A DNA stretch of 64,000 nucleotides from Phaeovibrio sulfidiphilus (GTDB lineage Bacteria > Pseudomonadota > Alphaproteobacteria > Rhodospirillales > Rhodospirillaceae), in NCBI RefSeq assembly GCF_014861485.1, contig NZ_JACZHT010000004.1, positions 1-64,000 on the forward strand. The letters run 5' to 3'. The stretch's first letter is position 1. Each line of letters begins with the position of its first letter. The notes beneath the pieces were generated by a model. It had not been told where the DNA came from, searched no databases, and was given only the letters and a program-made list of their open reading frames with translations. This document shows, in pieces, positions 26,473 through 35,673 of the stretch. A program made the translations under genes and the position numbers.

Positions 26473-28641
26473 CTAGAACGTGTAGCTTGCCGTCACGCCG
26501 AGGGTTCGTCCCTCTGCGGCGGTTCCAAGGGTGAGCCCCTGGAAGTCGGTGAAGGCGCTGGTCAGGTACCGGTCATCAAGGGCGTTCTTCATCCAGCCCA
26601 GAACCTTCCAGTCGTCGCCGGCAAAGCCGATACGCATGTTCACCAGGTTGACGGGGCCCCGGGAGTGGGCGTTGTCCGCCATGAAGTAGTAATTGCTGGT
26701 GTAGTTGTAGTCGGTTCCGGCAAGGAAGCGGACATTCGCGCTGACGGGCCTCTCGTAGGACAGGCCGACCGTCGCCGTATGGCGCGGCGCCTGGGGGATG
26801 TCCTTGTTGTCGTAGTTCACGCCCAGGATGGGATCCTTGTAGTCGGTGAACTTGGCGTGGGTGAAGCCGTAGCCGAAGTTGGTTTTCAGGTGCTCGGTGA
26901 TCGAGAGCGCTCCCTCGATCTCGAAGCCCCAGCTGCGCCCGGCGTCCGCGTTGGACACGATCTGCTGGAGCGGCGAGATCGCCTTGATGGCCTGAAGGTC
27001 CGACCAGTCGTTGTAGAAGGCGGCAACGTTCAGGTTCAGGCGCCGGTCGAGCCATTCGGTCTTGGCGCCGATTTCGTAGGACCAGACCTTTTCCGGGGCG
27101 TAGATGTTGACGGCGCCGTTTCCGATCCCCTGCCCGATCCCTCCGGCCCGCCAGCCGTTGGAGATGCGGCCGTAGGTCATGAAATCATCACTGAACCGGT
27201 AGCGCAGGGTCAGCTCGGGATTGATGGCGTTGAAGCTGGTGTTGGCCGAGGCACGCCCCGCGACCCACTGGGCCGGGTTTTGCGGCGTTGCCGTGACGGT
27301 GGCGGTTCCCCGCTGAAGCTCGTAGGTGTAGCGGACGCCCCCCTCGACCTCGAGCGCGTCGGTCGCCTGCCACGTAAGCTGGGCAAAACCCGAGAGGCTG
27401 TTGGTGTACTTGTCCAGGCCCTGGCCGGACATCTGGCTGCGGGGCACCTGGGACCAGTCGAACATGTCGGCGCCCTTCAGGCTCTCCCAAAGATAGAAGC
27501 CGCCGACCATCCAGTTGAGGCGCTCGCCCAGGTCACCGGCCAGGCGCAGTTCCTGGGTGAACTGGCGCTGGCGCTGCCACTGGGCCTGGCGCAGCACGTC
27601 CCGGGGCTGGTAGTCGCCATCCATCATCACATCGTAATTGTATCCGCGAAAGGCGGTGATCGAGGTCAGGGTGACGGGGCCGAAATCGTGCTCGGCGCGC
27701 ACGCTTGCCCCGGCAATCTCGCGGTTTTCCACGGGCCGTATGCTCAGGTTCACCCGGTCCTTCAGGACATCTTTGATGCCGCCGACCAGCCAGCCGTCGC
27801 TTTCGTCGATCGAGTAGTCCGCGGAGACGCGCACGGTGGTGTTGTCCGAGGGCGTCATGTCCGCAATCAGGCGGACCGAGCCGTTGCGCACGTCACCGAA
27901 CCGCCGGCCGTCCCAGTTTTTTACGGATCCGTCCTGACGGGTGAGGGAAAATGACGTGCGGGTCTGGAGCTTGTCCGAGACCGGAACGTCCACGGCCCCC
28001 TGGGCGCGTCCGAAGGCGTGGAGGCCTCCGCTCAGTTCCAGGTCCGCTCCGAAAACGGGGCCCGGGGCGATGGGGGTCAGGTTGATGGTTCCGGCGGTGG
28101 CGCTTCGGCCGTGAAGAACCGCCTGCGGGCCGCGCGCGATCTCGACGCCCCCGGCATCCATCAGGAAGGAGGGCAGTCCCGCCGGGCGCGCCAGGTAGAC
28201 GCCGTCCAGGAACATGGCCGCGCCCTGCTGGCGGTCCATTCCGATGGCGCCGATGGTGCCGCCCACGCCACGAATGGCGATGGAGGGGGCCATCATGCTG
28301 CCCTCGTCGAAAAAGGTCACGTTCGGGGTGGCGGCAATCACCTGGTCGATGGTGTCGCGCCGCCCGGTTTCCAACTCCCGGGCGCCCATGACCTTGACGC
28401 TGGCGGGGGCGTCCTGGAGACGCTCGACCCGGCCGCGCGTTGAAACCAACACCGGATCCAGGTAAATGGAGTCGTCGGTCGCCACCGCTTCGGACACGGC
28501 CCGGGGCGCGGCGTCCTCGATGGTCCTGTAGCTGTCTGTAAAATCAGTCGTCTGGGCAGAAGCCGTGCCGCAAAGCAACAGGGGCGGAAGCAGTGCTGCA
28601 ATCGCACCTGCTGGACGGTGTCGGAAACGTGAGTTGCTCAT
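26473..28641 (-). CDS. TonB-dependent siderophore receptor, FyuA-like
   Basis: 722 aa from the ATG at 28641, preceded by GGGAGG. A signal peptide (about 1-29, ending CGTASAQ) comes first. A plug domain follows (about 65-190: YLDPVLVSTRGRVERLQDAP, TPNVTFFDEGS, IAIRGVGG, GGVEIARGPQAVLHGR). The rest is a 22-strand barrel ending LGVTASYTF, with a terminal Phe as usual for outer-membrane proteins. It imports ferric siderophore using TonB energy. The long barrel and the plug lacking an N-terminal signalling domain mean it does not itself relay to an ECF sigma factor, so the AraC protein is the likely regulator. Substrate unknown. Confidence 0.9.
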   Translation of the reverse strand: MSNSRFRHRPAGAIAALLPPLLLCGTASAQTTDFTDSYRTIEDAAPRAVSEAVATDDSIYLDPVLVSTRGRVERLQDAPASVKVMGARELETGRRDTIDQVIAATPNVTFFDEGSMMAPSIAIRGVGGTIGAIGMDRQQGAAMFLDGVYLARPAGLPSFLMDAGGVEIARGPQAVLHGRSATAGTINLTPIAPGPVFGADLELSGGLHAFGRAQGAVDVPVSDKLQTRTSFSLTRQDGSVKNWDGRRFGDVRNGSVRLIADMTPSDNTTVRVSADYSIDESDGWLVGGIKDVLKDRVNLSIRPVENREIAGASVRAEHDFGPVTLTSITAFRGYNYDVMMDGDYQPRDVLRQAQWQRQRQFTQELRLAGDLGERLNWMVGGFYLWESLKGADMFDWSQVPRSQMSGQGLDKYTNSLSGFAQLTWQATDALEVEGGVRYTYELQRGTATVTATPQNPAQWVAGRASANTSFNAINPELTLRYRFSDDFMTYGRISNGWRAGGIGQGIGNGAVNIYAPEKVWSYEIGAKTEWLDRRLNLNVAAFYNDWSDLQAIKAISPLQQIVSNADAGRSWGFEIEGALSITEHLKTNFGYGFTHAKFTDYKDPILGVNYDNKDIPQAPRHTATVGLSYERPVSANVRFLAGTDYNYTSNYYFMADNAHSRGPVNLVNMRIGFAGDDWKVLGWMKNALDDRYLTSAFTDFQGLTLGTAAEGRTLGVTASYTF

Positions 28642-28689
28642 GCCGGCCTCCCTCGCCAAAGGGGTTCAAACAAGATCCGGTCATGACAC

Positions 28690-28712
28690 TGCGTATCATT
28701 TGCATGAAAGGG
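28690..28712 (-). promoter_or_regulatory. Putative Fur-type operator of the TonB receptor
   Basis: On the minus strand this reads CATGCAAATGATACGCA. It shares the 11-mer AATGATACGCA exactly with the operator before the ABC operon and lies about 50 bp upstream of the receptor start. The rest of 28642-29047 holds no gene. Confidence 0.5.
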
Positions 28713-29047
28713 GCGAGCGCCACGCGAGATCGTGAACGCCGGGTAATACCAGCGCGCGTACAGCCCTCACAAGAGGCGGACGTTATGAATGCCGGACTAT
28801 CATTTTTGATCCCGGAACGGACAGGGGGCCGGGGCTCCGGCGTTTTCGGGAGGTGGCCGGAAAACGGAAGCGGGTGGATGCCAAACCGCCGGCCGGGTCT
28901 GCTCACGGTCACGGGGAGATGGCGGGGAAAGGGAAGCTGGCGGACGCGGGGCCGCTTGCGCAGGGCGCCCGCGCTCGCGATCTCGCTGCGTCCGGGAATA
29001 CCGCGTCCGGTTGGAGGGTCCGCCGGGTGCCCTGTCGGTCCGGTCGG

Positions 29048-29869
29048 TCAGCCCAGTTCGTGGAGGCGGTCGGCAATGGCCTCCACATCCAGGGCCGCGT
29101 CCGCATTCGGCGAGCGGGTCAGCAGGGGAACCTGGTTGCGGATGGCCTCGCGGACCCGCGTGTCCCGGCGCACGATGCCGAGCAGGGGCGGCGAGTACTT
29201 CAGGAAGCTCTGGCAGGCCTTGAGCAGGGTCTGGTAAGTCCGCTCCCCCTCGCGGGTCGAGTTCGAGGCATTGACCACGATCCGGATATCCACCTGGGGA
29301 TTGTCCAGAACGTTGAGCTTGATGAACGCATAGGCGTCCGCCATGGAGGTGGGCTCGTCGTTGACCACCAGCACGATGCGCCGGGCGACGGCGGCCAGCA
29401 TCTGGTTCGAGCGGCCCATGCCCGCGCCCAGGTCCAGGATCACGCGGTCGTAGCCCCGTCCCACAAGGAGCAAGTCCTCGATCAGGATCTGGAGGCGTCC
29501 GGGCGGCAGGGTGGCCAGGCTCCCCGAGCCCGAGCGCCCGGCGATGATCTCGAAGCCGCCGGCCGGGTAGGGGGTCACGGTCTGGTTCAAGGTGCGCTCG
29601 CCCGAGATCACACTGCCCAGGTCGTAGCGGGGGATCAGCCCCAGGTGCAGGTCCACGTTGGCGAGGCCCAGGTCTCCGTCGAACAGAAGCACCCGCTCGC
29701 GCCTGCGGGCCAGGGCATGGGACAGGGTGACCGCAAGCCACGTCTTCCCCACACCGCCCTTTCCGGAGGCGATGGCAATGAAATTGGATCCCGGACGGGG
29801 GCCCCGAGCCACCGGGGCCGCCAGCGTCGGCGCGGCATTCCTGCCGTGATCAGAGGACCGGGGCACCAT
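29048..29869 (-). CDS. flhG: FlhG (MinD-like ATPase) controlling flagellar number
   Basis: 273 aa. The deviant Walker A SGKGGVGKT (about 34-42) and the switch regions (FDGDLGLANVDLHLGL, DLGAGMGRSNQM) mark a MinD/ParA-family ATPase of the FlhG/YlxH type. It partners FlhF to set flagellar number and placement and interacts with the C-ring. The ATG overlaps the flhF stop (TGATG). No other flagellar genes lie near, so the pair has been separated from a flagellar cluster or the cluster is scattered. The N-terminal 25 residues are a Pro/Ala tail without the usual DQAxxLR activating helix. Confidence 0.88.
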   Translation of the reverse strand: MVPRSSDHGRNAAPTLAAPVARGPRPGSNFIAIASGKGGVGKTWLAVTLSHALARRRERVLLFDGDLGLANVDLHLGLIPRYDLGSVISGERTLNQTVTPYPAGGFEIIAGRSGSGSLATLPPGRLQILIEDLLLVGRGYDRVILDLGAGMGRSNQMLAAVARRIVLVVNDEPTSMADAYAFIKLNVLDNPQVDIRIVVNASNSTREGERTYQTLLKACQSFLKYSPPLLGIVRRDTRVREAIRNQVPLLTRSPNADAALDVEAIADRLHELG

Positions 29870-30864
29870 CAGTTCGGTTCCATTTGAAAGTCAGGCCCGG
29901 ACGACGGAGGCGGGCGGTCGTCCGCGGGCAAAATGAGCTGCGCAAGGGAGGCGGGGGCAATCGCATACAGTCCATCTGCAACATGGGGATTGATCGAGAC
30001 ATCTCCAAACGCGAGTTTTCCAGCCTCGGCTGCCGCGAGTATCCCCCCCAGCCGGCGGGCCATGTCGAGCCGCGAGGCGAGAATCCGGGTCGCTCCCACC
30101 TCGGCGAAGGCCTCGGCGATGTCGATGGCTTCCATGGGGTCCACCCCGGCATTCAAAACGAGGACGATGTCCATCGGGCCGGAGCGGGTCAGGGCTCCCA
30201 GGAACGCCATGTCCTCGGCGGAAAAGGGGTTCAGCCCCGGGGTGTCGATGAAGACGGCGCACGGGCGGCTGCGCAGCCCGATCAGCAGGGCGGACAGCAT
30301 CCCCGGATCCCGGGCCTTCTGGAGGTCGATATCAAGAATCCGGGTGAAGGCGGACAGCTGGTCCAGCGCCCCGGCCCGGATGGTGTCGGTGCTGATGACC
30401 GCGGTCTGGGTGCGGGCCATCTTTGCCCGGGCGGCCAGCTTTGCCACCGCGATGGTCTTTCCGGTTCCCGGCGGCCCCACCAGAAGAACGGGGCGGGGAA
30501 GGGGTCCGGTGGCGGTGGGGGTGAAGCCGAACGCCTGTTCAAGGGCCCGGGAGCAGGCGCTCAGGGTGTCGGGGGCGTTGCTGGACAGGACGAGACTGAC
30601 GAGCATCTCGGTCAGGCGGCCCGGAGTGCCGTGGAAGGTCAGGGCCTCGCGCACGAGGTCGGCCATGGGGGTCCGCCGCGCCCGGCCCAGAGCGACCTGG
30701 ATGTCATCCTCACGGCTGGAGGTCTCCACGGCTGCGGTGATGCGCACGCCGCTGCCATCCGCTGCGCGCTGGGTCGAGACGATGATGGCCTCGTCTCCCA
30801 GTTCGCTCCGGATTGTGGCCATGGCTTCCGCCATGCTCTCGGCCGTGTAGCACTTGAGGCGCAT
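29869..30864 (-). CDS. flhF: FlhF, SRP-type GTPase for flagellar placement
   Basis: 331 aa. The N-terminal MRLKCYTAESMAEAMATIRS and ELGDEAIIVST are the classic FlhF start. A short B-linker follows, then the NG domain with P-loop GPPGTGKT (about 130), STDTIRAGALDQL and FIDTPGLNPF. It recruits the first flagellar components to the pole. It is shorter than many FlhF proteins (about 400 or more) because the N-terminal linker is brief. The G-domain closing motif looks divergent (VLNAGVDPMEA), but the nucleotide site is complete. It is followed without a gap by flhG. Confidence 0.88.
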   Translation of the reverse strand: MRLKCYTAESMAEAMATIRSELGDEAIIVSTQRAADGSGVRITAAVETSSREDDIQVALGRARRTPMADLVREALTFHGTPGRLTEMLVSLVLSSNAPDTLSACSRALEQAFGFTPTATGPLPRPVLLVGPPGTGKTIAVAKLAARAKMARTQTAVISTDTIRAGALDQLSAFTRILDIDLQKARDPGMLSALLIGLRSRPCAVFIDTPGLNPFSAEDMAFLGALTRSGPMDIVLVLNAGVDPMEAIDIAEAFAEVGATRILASRLDMARRLGGILAAAEAGKLAFGDVSINPHVADGLYAIAPASLAQLILPADDRPPPSSGPDFQMEPN

Positions 30865-31183
30865 AGACCACTCCGCAGTCAGGAATACGTCGGGGGCCGC
30901 GGGTGCGGGTCTCCCGGTTCAGAAAAAGCGCTCCGCATTATATTCACATATGGCGGTTAACGGTCATTTAACAGGGGAAAAAATGGCGGGTTTGCGGGCT
31001 TTTGCGGGCAGGGCTTCGGGGGTCCGGAGGCCGGGTGTTGCAGGTGTGCAACTGTCTTGTGGAAAAAGGAAATCCGGCGGTGCGAGGGCTTGAAAGCCTC
31101 CGGAGCGCGGCGTATGCAGGCCGGAGGCTCGCCGTGGAGCGGGCGTCCGAGATAAAAGTCTTTATGTGCCGGAGTATTGACCC
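30865..31183. other. Divergent promoter region of flhF and the OMP gene
   Basis: 319 bp. An AT-richer stretch, TTATATTCACATATGGCGG (near 30938-30956), and GTTAACGGTCATTTAACAGG (near 30956-30976) are likely promoter parts. No gene seen. Confidence 0.4.
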
Positions 31184-32068
31184 ATGAAACGCCTGCTGCT
31201 TGCCGTTGTCTGCCTTTCGTTTCTTCATTCCGGTCCGGCGCTGGCAGGGCACGCCCGCTACACAAGCGGGGTCGAGGGGCTCCGGGTTGCCAGCTTCCCG
31301 CCGCCGGGGGCCTACTGGCGGACGTACAACGTTCTGTACACCGCGAACACCCAGGTTGATGACGCCGGTGACCGCCATGGCATGGACGTGGACGTGTTCG
31401 CGTTTGTGAACCGGTTCATCTACTCCAGCGAGGTCGAGGTTCTGGGCGGAAACTGGGGCTTTGACGTGATCGTGCCCCTCACCTCCACAAGCTTGGACGC
31501 CGGCTTCCCGGCCGGGCGCAACAGCCGCGTCGGCATGGGCGACATCCTGGTGGAGCCCTTTGTTCTGGCCTGGCATGGCGCCCGCTGGGATGCGGCCCTG
31601 ATCTGGGGCCTGTATCTTCCGGTCGGGGACTACAAGGCCTCCAAGCCCGCGAGCGCCGGCAAAGGCTACTGGTCCAGCATGGTCTCCGGAGGGGGCACGG
31701 TGTACTTCGATGCCGAGAAGACCTGGAGCGCGTCCCTCCTGGCCCGCTGGGAGCATCATCTGACCAGGCAGCGGACCACGAAGACCGAGATCGGCGATGA
31801 CTTTCACTTCGAGTGGGGTGTGGGCAAGCGGCTGACCCCGTTCTTCGAGGTTGGTGTCACCGGCTATTGCGAGTGGCAGCTGGAGGGGGACCGCACCCGC
31901 TCGGGCTCTCGCGGTGACCGGGCGCGGGCCTTCGCCGTCGGCCCCGAGCTGGGCTACACCATCGAGCCCTGGGGCCTGGATGTGACCGTGCGCTCCCAGT
32001 GGGAGTTCGGCAACCGCAACGCAACCCAGGGAAACATTTCCAGCCTGGTGTTCACCAAGGCGTTCTGA
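31184..32068 (+). CDS. Outer-membrane protein of the phenol-degradation MetA/SphA-like family
   Basis: 294 aa with a signal peptide (about 1-21, ending GPALA). The mature part is a beta-barrel pattern with GFDVIVPLTSTSL, GMGDILVEPFVLAWHGARWD, LYLPVGDYK and AFAVGPELGYTIEPWGLDVT, and it ends in Phe (FTKAF). This matches the Phenol_MetA_deg family of putative outer-membrane channels found next to aromatic or terpene catabolism genes, but also on their own. No catabolic genes are nearby, so the substrate is open. Single gene with its own upstream region. Confidence 0.72.
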   Translation: MKRLLLAVVCLSFLHSGPALAGHARYTSGVEGLRVASFPPPGAYWRTYNVLYTANTQVDDAGDRHGMDVDVFAFVNRFIYSSEVEVLGGNWGFDVIVPLTSTSLDAGFPAGRNSRVGMGDILVEPFVLAWHGARWDAALIWGLYLPVGDYKASKPASAGKGYWSSMVSGGGTVYFDAEKTWSASLLARWEHHLTRQRTTKTEIGDDFHFEWGVGKRLTPFFEVGVTGYCEWQLEGDRTRSGSRGDRARAFAVGPELGYTIEPWGLDVTVRSQWEFGNRNATQGNISSLVFTKAF

Positions 32069-32367
32069 TCCGGCTGGGCTCGGGCCCGATTCGCCGCCTT
32101 TTGAGGCTGTCGGCCTCCCGCGTCCTGTCCGGCGCGGGGCGGCCGATTTTGCCGCCCTGGCTGCGGCTCCGGGTTCCCGGGCGCCGGTTTTTCCCCTTGG
32201 GGCGGTCACATGGGGCCTGTGGGCCCCCCGCTCCCGGCGGGCGCCGAGTCGGCAACAATTTCCCATACGGTAACATGGTTGACGAACTCCCGGAAAAGCC
32301 TCACTTTTTCTGGAGCGGCACCCCTGTGTCCGCTCGGGTTCCTGGTCCCCGAAAGGAATGCTGTCCC

Positions 32368-33894
32368 ATGGCCGTCGATGCCGTTTCCGCAGCCTCGCGC
32401 ACTCCGGCTGCTGCTGGTTCGCCTGCGGCCCCGTCGCCCGTTGGGGCGCAGGAGGACGATGGCCTGTTCGACGGGCTGTCCTTCTGGGATCTTCTGGACG
32501 TCGTCAATCCCCTTCATCATCTGCCCATTGTGGGCCCGGTCTACCGGCACTTTTCCGGCGACGAGCTGAAATCCGGCCCCCGTCTTGCGGGGGGCTTTCT
32601 GTTTGGCAGCTGGATCGGTCTTGCGGGCTCGGCCTTCGAGGTAGCTCTTCAGAAAACCACCGGCCGGGACACGGGCGAGCACGTGTTTGCCCTGTTCGAG
32701 GGGGAGCCCGAAACCCTGTCGGCCTCCGGCTCCCAGCCGCTCCGCCCCGCCATCCTGGGGGGAGGGCGCGATGACCACTACCCCGAGGGCTGGGGCACGG
32801 TGAACCCCCACGGCCCCACCGCCCTGGTGGGGGCTCCGGGGTCCGCATCCGTTCCCTTTGACGGTCTTGATATTCGGGCCAGGGCTCCGGACCGCCTTGC
32901 AGACGGGGGCACCGCGCCCGCGCGTGCACCGGCGGCCGTACCGGCGCTGGAGCTTCGGGCCGATCTGCGGACGCCCGCCCCCCTGTCGGCGCCGGGCGCG
33001 AGCGTGGGAGGCTTCTCGCCCCTGGCCGCCAACGTCATGGCGCCCCCGGACCGGGTTCCCGGCCCCCGGGATCCCAGGGAGGTGGTTCACGCCCGCAATG
33101 CCTCTCTTCCGCCACCGAGGCTGGGTGGCACCCATCCGGGCGGTCTCCCCGGTCCTGCGGATCTGGGCCCCGGAGCCCTGTCCCGGGAGTCCATTCACGA
33201 CCGGGCGATGCCGGGCAGTGCCTCCGCGCCCGTGATCCGCGCGGCGTCCTCGGCCCCGTCTCCGGCGGCGCCTCCGTCGCCTGCGGCCCTTGCGGCCGAT
33301 CCGCTCGGGGTTGCGCTGGGGCCCCGTCCTCCCGGAGGCCGTCTGGCCGACAAGCTGCCCCCGTCCCTTCCGGACCTGTCCGGGAAGCCCTCGTCCCTGC
33401 CCCGCTCCCTGACGGACGGGCGCACGTCCATGGAGCTTCTGGAACTGCGCATGCAGGCCATGGCGCCTCCTGCCGGGGTGCGGGTGGTGGCGCCGGCCGG
33501 CGCCGCGGCCGGGGCCTCCGGTCCGGACCGGCGCACGGTCACGGCCTCCCGCGAGCCGACCGGGGAGACCGGCGATGCCAATCACAGGGGCTCGCGCTCC
33601 CGTTCCGGCACCCGGCCCTCCGTCCCCGCGGGCTCGCTTGCCAACGCGCCTGCGTCGGCTCCTGCGCTCGCCTCCCTCCCGCCCCCGGTGCCCGCGTCCC
33701 CCGGATCGGATGCCCGGGCAAACAGAACCGCCGGCGTGTCGGTGCCCCCGTCGTCCGCACCGGGGCCGACGGCCTCCCGGTTCGAGTCCGATTCCGCCCT
33801 CTGGGGCCTTCAGCAGATGATGCGCAATCTGGACACCTATCGCCGCAACCAGGCGGCCACGTCCGGCGCGGCGGCCCTGAACACGGATGTCTGA
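32368..33894 (+). CDS. Pro/Ala/Ser-rich protein with conserved N-terminal domain
   Basis: 508 aa from the ATG at 32368, preceded by GAAAGGA. Residues about 30-120 are the only ordered-looking part (GLSFWDLLDVVNPLHHLPIV, GPRLAGGFLFGSWIGLAGSA, TTGRDTGEHVFALFEGE), a segment I associate with hypothetical proteins of Rhodospirillaceae. The remaining 380 residues are low-complexity Pro/Ala/Ser/Arg up to a short conserved tail (SALWGLQQMMRNLDTYRRNQ). No signal peptide is seen, and the hydrophobic glycine-rich stretch may touch the membrane. Its end overlaps the transpeptidase gene by 8 bp, which suggests coupled translation and an envelope-related role. Function unknown. Confidence 0.75.
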   Translation: MAVDAVSAASRTPAAAGSPAAPSPVGAQEDDGLFDGLSFWDLLDVVNPLHHLPIVGPVYRHFSGDELKSGPRLAGGFLFGSWIGLAGSAFEVALQKTTGRDTGEHVFALFEGEPETLSASGSQPLRPAILGGGRDDHYPEGWGTVNPHGPTALVGAPGSASVPFDGLDIRARAPDRLADGGTAPARAPAAVPALELRADLRTPAPLSAPGASVGGFSPLAANVMAPPDRVPGPRDPREVVHARNASLPPPRLGGTHPGGLPGPADLGPGALSRESIHDRAMPGSASAPVIRAASSAPSPAAPPSPAALAADPLGVALGPRPPGGRLADKLPPSLPDLSGKPSSLPRSLTDGRTSMELLELRMQAMAPPAGVRVVAPAGAAAGASGPDRRTVTASREPTGETGDANHRGSRSRSGTRPSVPAGSLANAPASAPALASLPPPVPASPGSDARANRTAGVSVPPSSAPGPTASRFESDSALWGLQQMMRNLDTYRRNQAATSGAAALNTDV

Positions 33895-34483
33895 CGTGTC
33901 CGCACCCCGTCCTCCCGTCGCCGGAGCCTCCCCGTTCTGTGACACGATCCGGGTGAGTGTGTCGTCCGTGGGCGCCACCACCGGAACCCTTGTGGCGGGC
34001 GCCCTGGTGTTCCCCTGTACCCTGGGCCGCACGGGGGTCTCGGATGCCCGGGTCGAGGGCGACGGAAAAACCCCCCTGGGCTGCTTCTCCCTGCGCCAGG
34101 TGTACTACCGCCCGGACCGGGAGAGCCCGCCCGAAACCGGGCTCCCGGTTGCGCCCTTGCGCCCGGAGCAGGGCTGGTGCGACGATCCCCGCGACCCCGC
34201 CTATAACCGCGAGGTGACGTTGCCCTTCGCGCCGTCCCACGAGGTTCTGTGGCGCGAGGACGCGCTCTACGACCTGCTGTGCGTGATTGGCTACAACGAC
34301 GATCCTGTGGTGCCGTTCCAGGGCAGCGCGATTTTCCTGCACGTGGCGCCGCCGGAGGGCCGCCCCACCCAGGGCTGCGTGGCCCTTGAGAAAGAGGCGC
34401 TGCGGCAGGTGCTGGCGCTGTGCGGGCCCCGGACCCGGCTGTGTGTCCACCTGGACGGTCCCGGAGACCCCTCGGCCGCCTGA
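33887..34483 (+). CDS. L,D-transpeptidase (YkuD family)
   Basis: 198 aa with the YkuD catalytic signature HVAPPEGRPTQGCVAL (His and Cys of the active site at the end of the domain). It also has GDGKTPLGCFSLRQVYYRPD, a usual substrate-loop segment. The family cross-links peptidoglycan 3-3 or attaches proteins to it. No signal peptide or transmembrane helix is visible, which is odd for a periplasmic enzyme but common in this alphaproteobacterial subgroup. The start overlaps the end of the preceding Pro/Ala-rich gene. Confidence 0.85.
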   Translation: MSDVSAPRPPVAGASPFCDTIRVSVSSVGATTGTLVAGALVFPCTLGRTGVSDARVEGDGKTPLGCFSLRQVYYRPDRESPPETGLPVAPLRPEQGWCDDPRDPAYNREVTLPFAPSHEVLWREDALYDLLCVIGYNDDPVVPFQGSAIFLHVAPPEGRPTQGCVALEKEALRQVLALCGPRTRLCVHLDGPGDPSAA

Positions 34484-34653
34484 CCGGGGTGATGCATTTG
34501 CGCCTGGCGCCGCGACTTCCGTGCGTCCCGGGACACCGCGGCGCACAGGCCTTTGCGCGGGACAGGGCAGGTCCGCCGGGAGTGCACCGGTCTTCGCGCG
34601 CCGGACACTCCCCAGGTTTTTTTCAGGCTGGCGGATGCGGATTCGGGATGGCT

Positions 34654-35673
34654 TCAGGGCTTCAGGGCCATCATCCGGACGGCGGCCAGGACATCCAGGA
34701 CATCGAACACCCGGGCCACATAGTGGTCATGCAGGACCACGGGTTCGGCCTGCGGTCCCAGAAGGTCTTTCTCCAGGGAGGCCACCACCTTCCGGAGCCG
34801 GTTCCGGTGCCAGCCCAGGCGGCTTTGGATCGGGTCGGCCACGACGCCGGAGAACGCACCCGCCACGGCCACGGCGCCCAGAACCGACAGGGCCGTTACC
34901 GCCGTCGCCCCCGCTCCGGCAAGAGCCGGAAGCGCCGCGCCGCCTGCCGCCGCCTTCTGAAGCACAAGCCCCGACAGGGCCGACGACAGCCCGAGCGCGC
35001 CCGGGGTCATGTGCTGGGTCGTCACCACGCCGGTTCCCAGGCACAGCAGGGAGGTGACCACGTTGGCCGCTGCCGCCCGGGTTCCCATGTACCGGTCCAC
35101 CGTGTCGCGCAGCCGGTCCTGAAACCCGGTGTCCCCCTGCCGGGCGAGCAGCGCCGAGCGGGTCTCGTCCAGCACCCGGAGCAGCTCCGGATCCCGGGCG
35201 ATTTCCCGGGCAAGGGCGTCGACGTCGGTGCGCCGTCCCTCGCCGCCGTCCCAGGGCAGCTGGAGAAAATCGCGGTACAGAAGGAAGGTCAGTTCCCGGG
35301 TGACATCGGTGGGCAGGATGAGGTTCGTGCCCACGAGCCGGTCCGACAGGTGCCGGACCCGCCGGGAGCGCAGTCCCGAGTGGCGCAGCGCCACCCCCGA
35401 GAGGTTCATAAGCGCCTGGGGGATGGACAGAAGCGCGTTCACCGGGGCGCGGACGATGTCCGGGCCAAGGGCCACCCGGTGAAGATCGAGGCTGGCCCCG
35501 AAGGACCAGGTGTTCTCGATGAAGGGGTCAATTCGGCTGTTCAGGCCGTCCAGATAGCGACGGCTGGCGGCCCGGACCAGGGCCGCGGCCTCGTCGCGCA
35601 GGAGCGGTCCCGGCAGGGCCGGAGCATCGGTCTCCGGCCCCCGGGGCCCGGCGTGGGCCCCCGCCGTGATCAT
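34654..35673 (-). CDS. Conserved alphaproteobacterial protein of unknown function (DUF6635-like)
   Basis: 339 aa. The ATG at 35673 overlaps the stop of the Amt-like gene (ATGA). The N-terminal half (RRYLDGLNSRIDPFIENTWS, GASLDLHRVALGPDIVRAPV, NALLSIPQALMNLSGVALR) is a recognisable block of uncharacterised proteins. It also has a predicted long hydrophobic helical hairpin (about 215-280, GAALPALAGAGATAVTALSV) and a C-terminal basic helix. It is probably membrane-associated. The tight coupling to an Amt-like transporter suggests it helps that protein, but nothing more is shown. Confidence 0.6.
   Translation of the reverse strand: MITAGAHAGPRGPETDAPALPGPLLRDEAAALVRAASRRYLDGLNSRIDPFIENTWSFGASLDLHRVALGPDIVRAPVNALLSIPQALMNLSGVALRHSGLRSRRVRHLSDRLVGTNLILPTDVTRELTFLLYRDFLQLPWDGGEGRRTDVDALAREIARDPELLRVLDETRSALLARQGDTGFQDRLRDTVDRYMGTRAAAANVVTSLLCLGTGVVTTQHMTPGALGLSSALSGLVLQKAAAGGAALPALAGAGATAVTALSVLGAVAVAGAFSGVVADPIQSRLGWHRNRLRKVVASLEKDLLGPQAEPVVLHDHYVARVFDVLDVLAAVRMMALKP

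Noticed and set aside
32206-34032. 608-codon minus-strand frame opposite the Pro/Ala-rich protein
   Set aside because: Same reasoning: Gly/Arg-rich mirror of a low-complexity coding strand, overlapping two better-supported genes.
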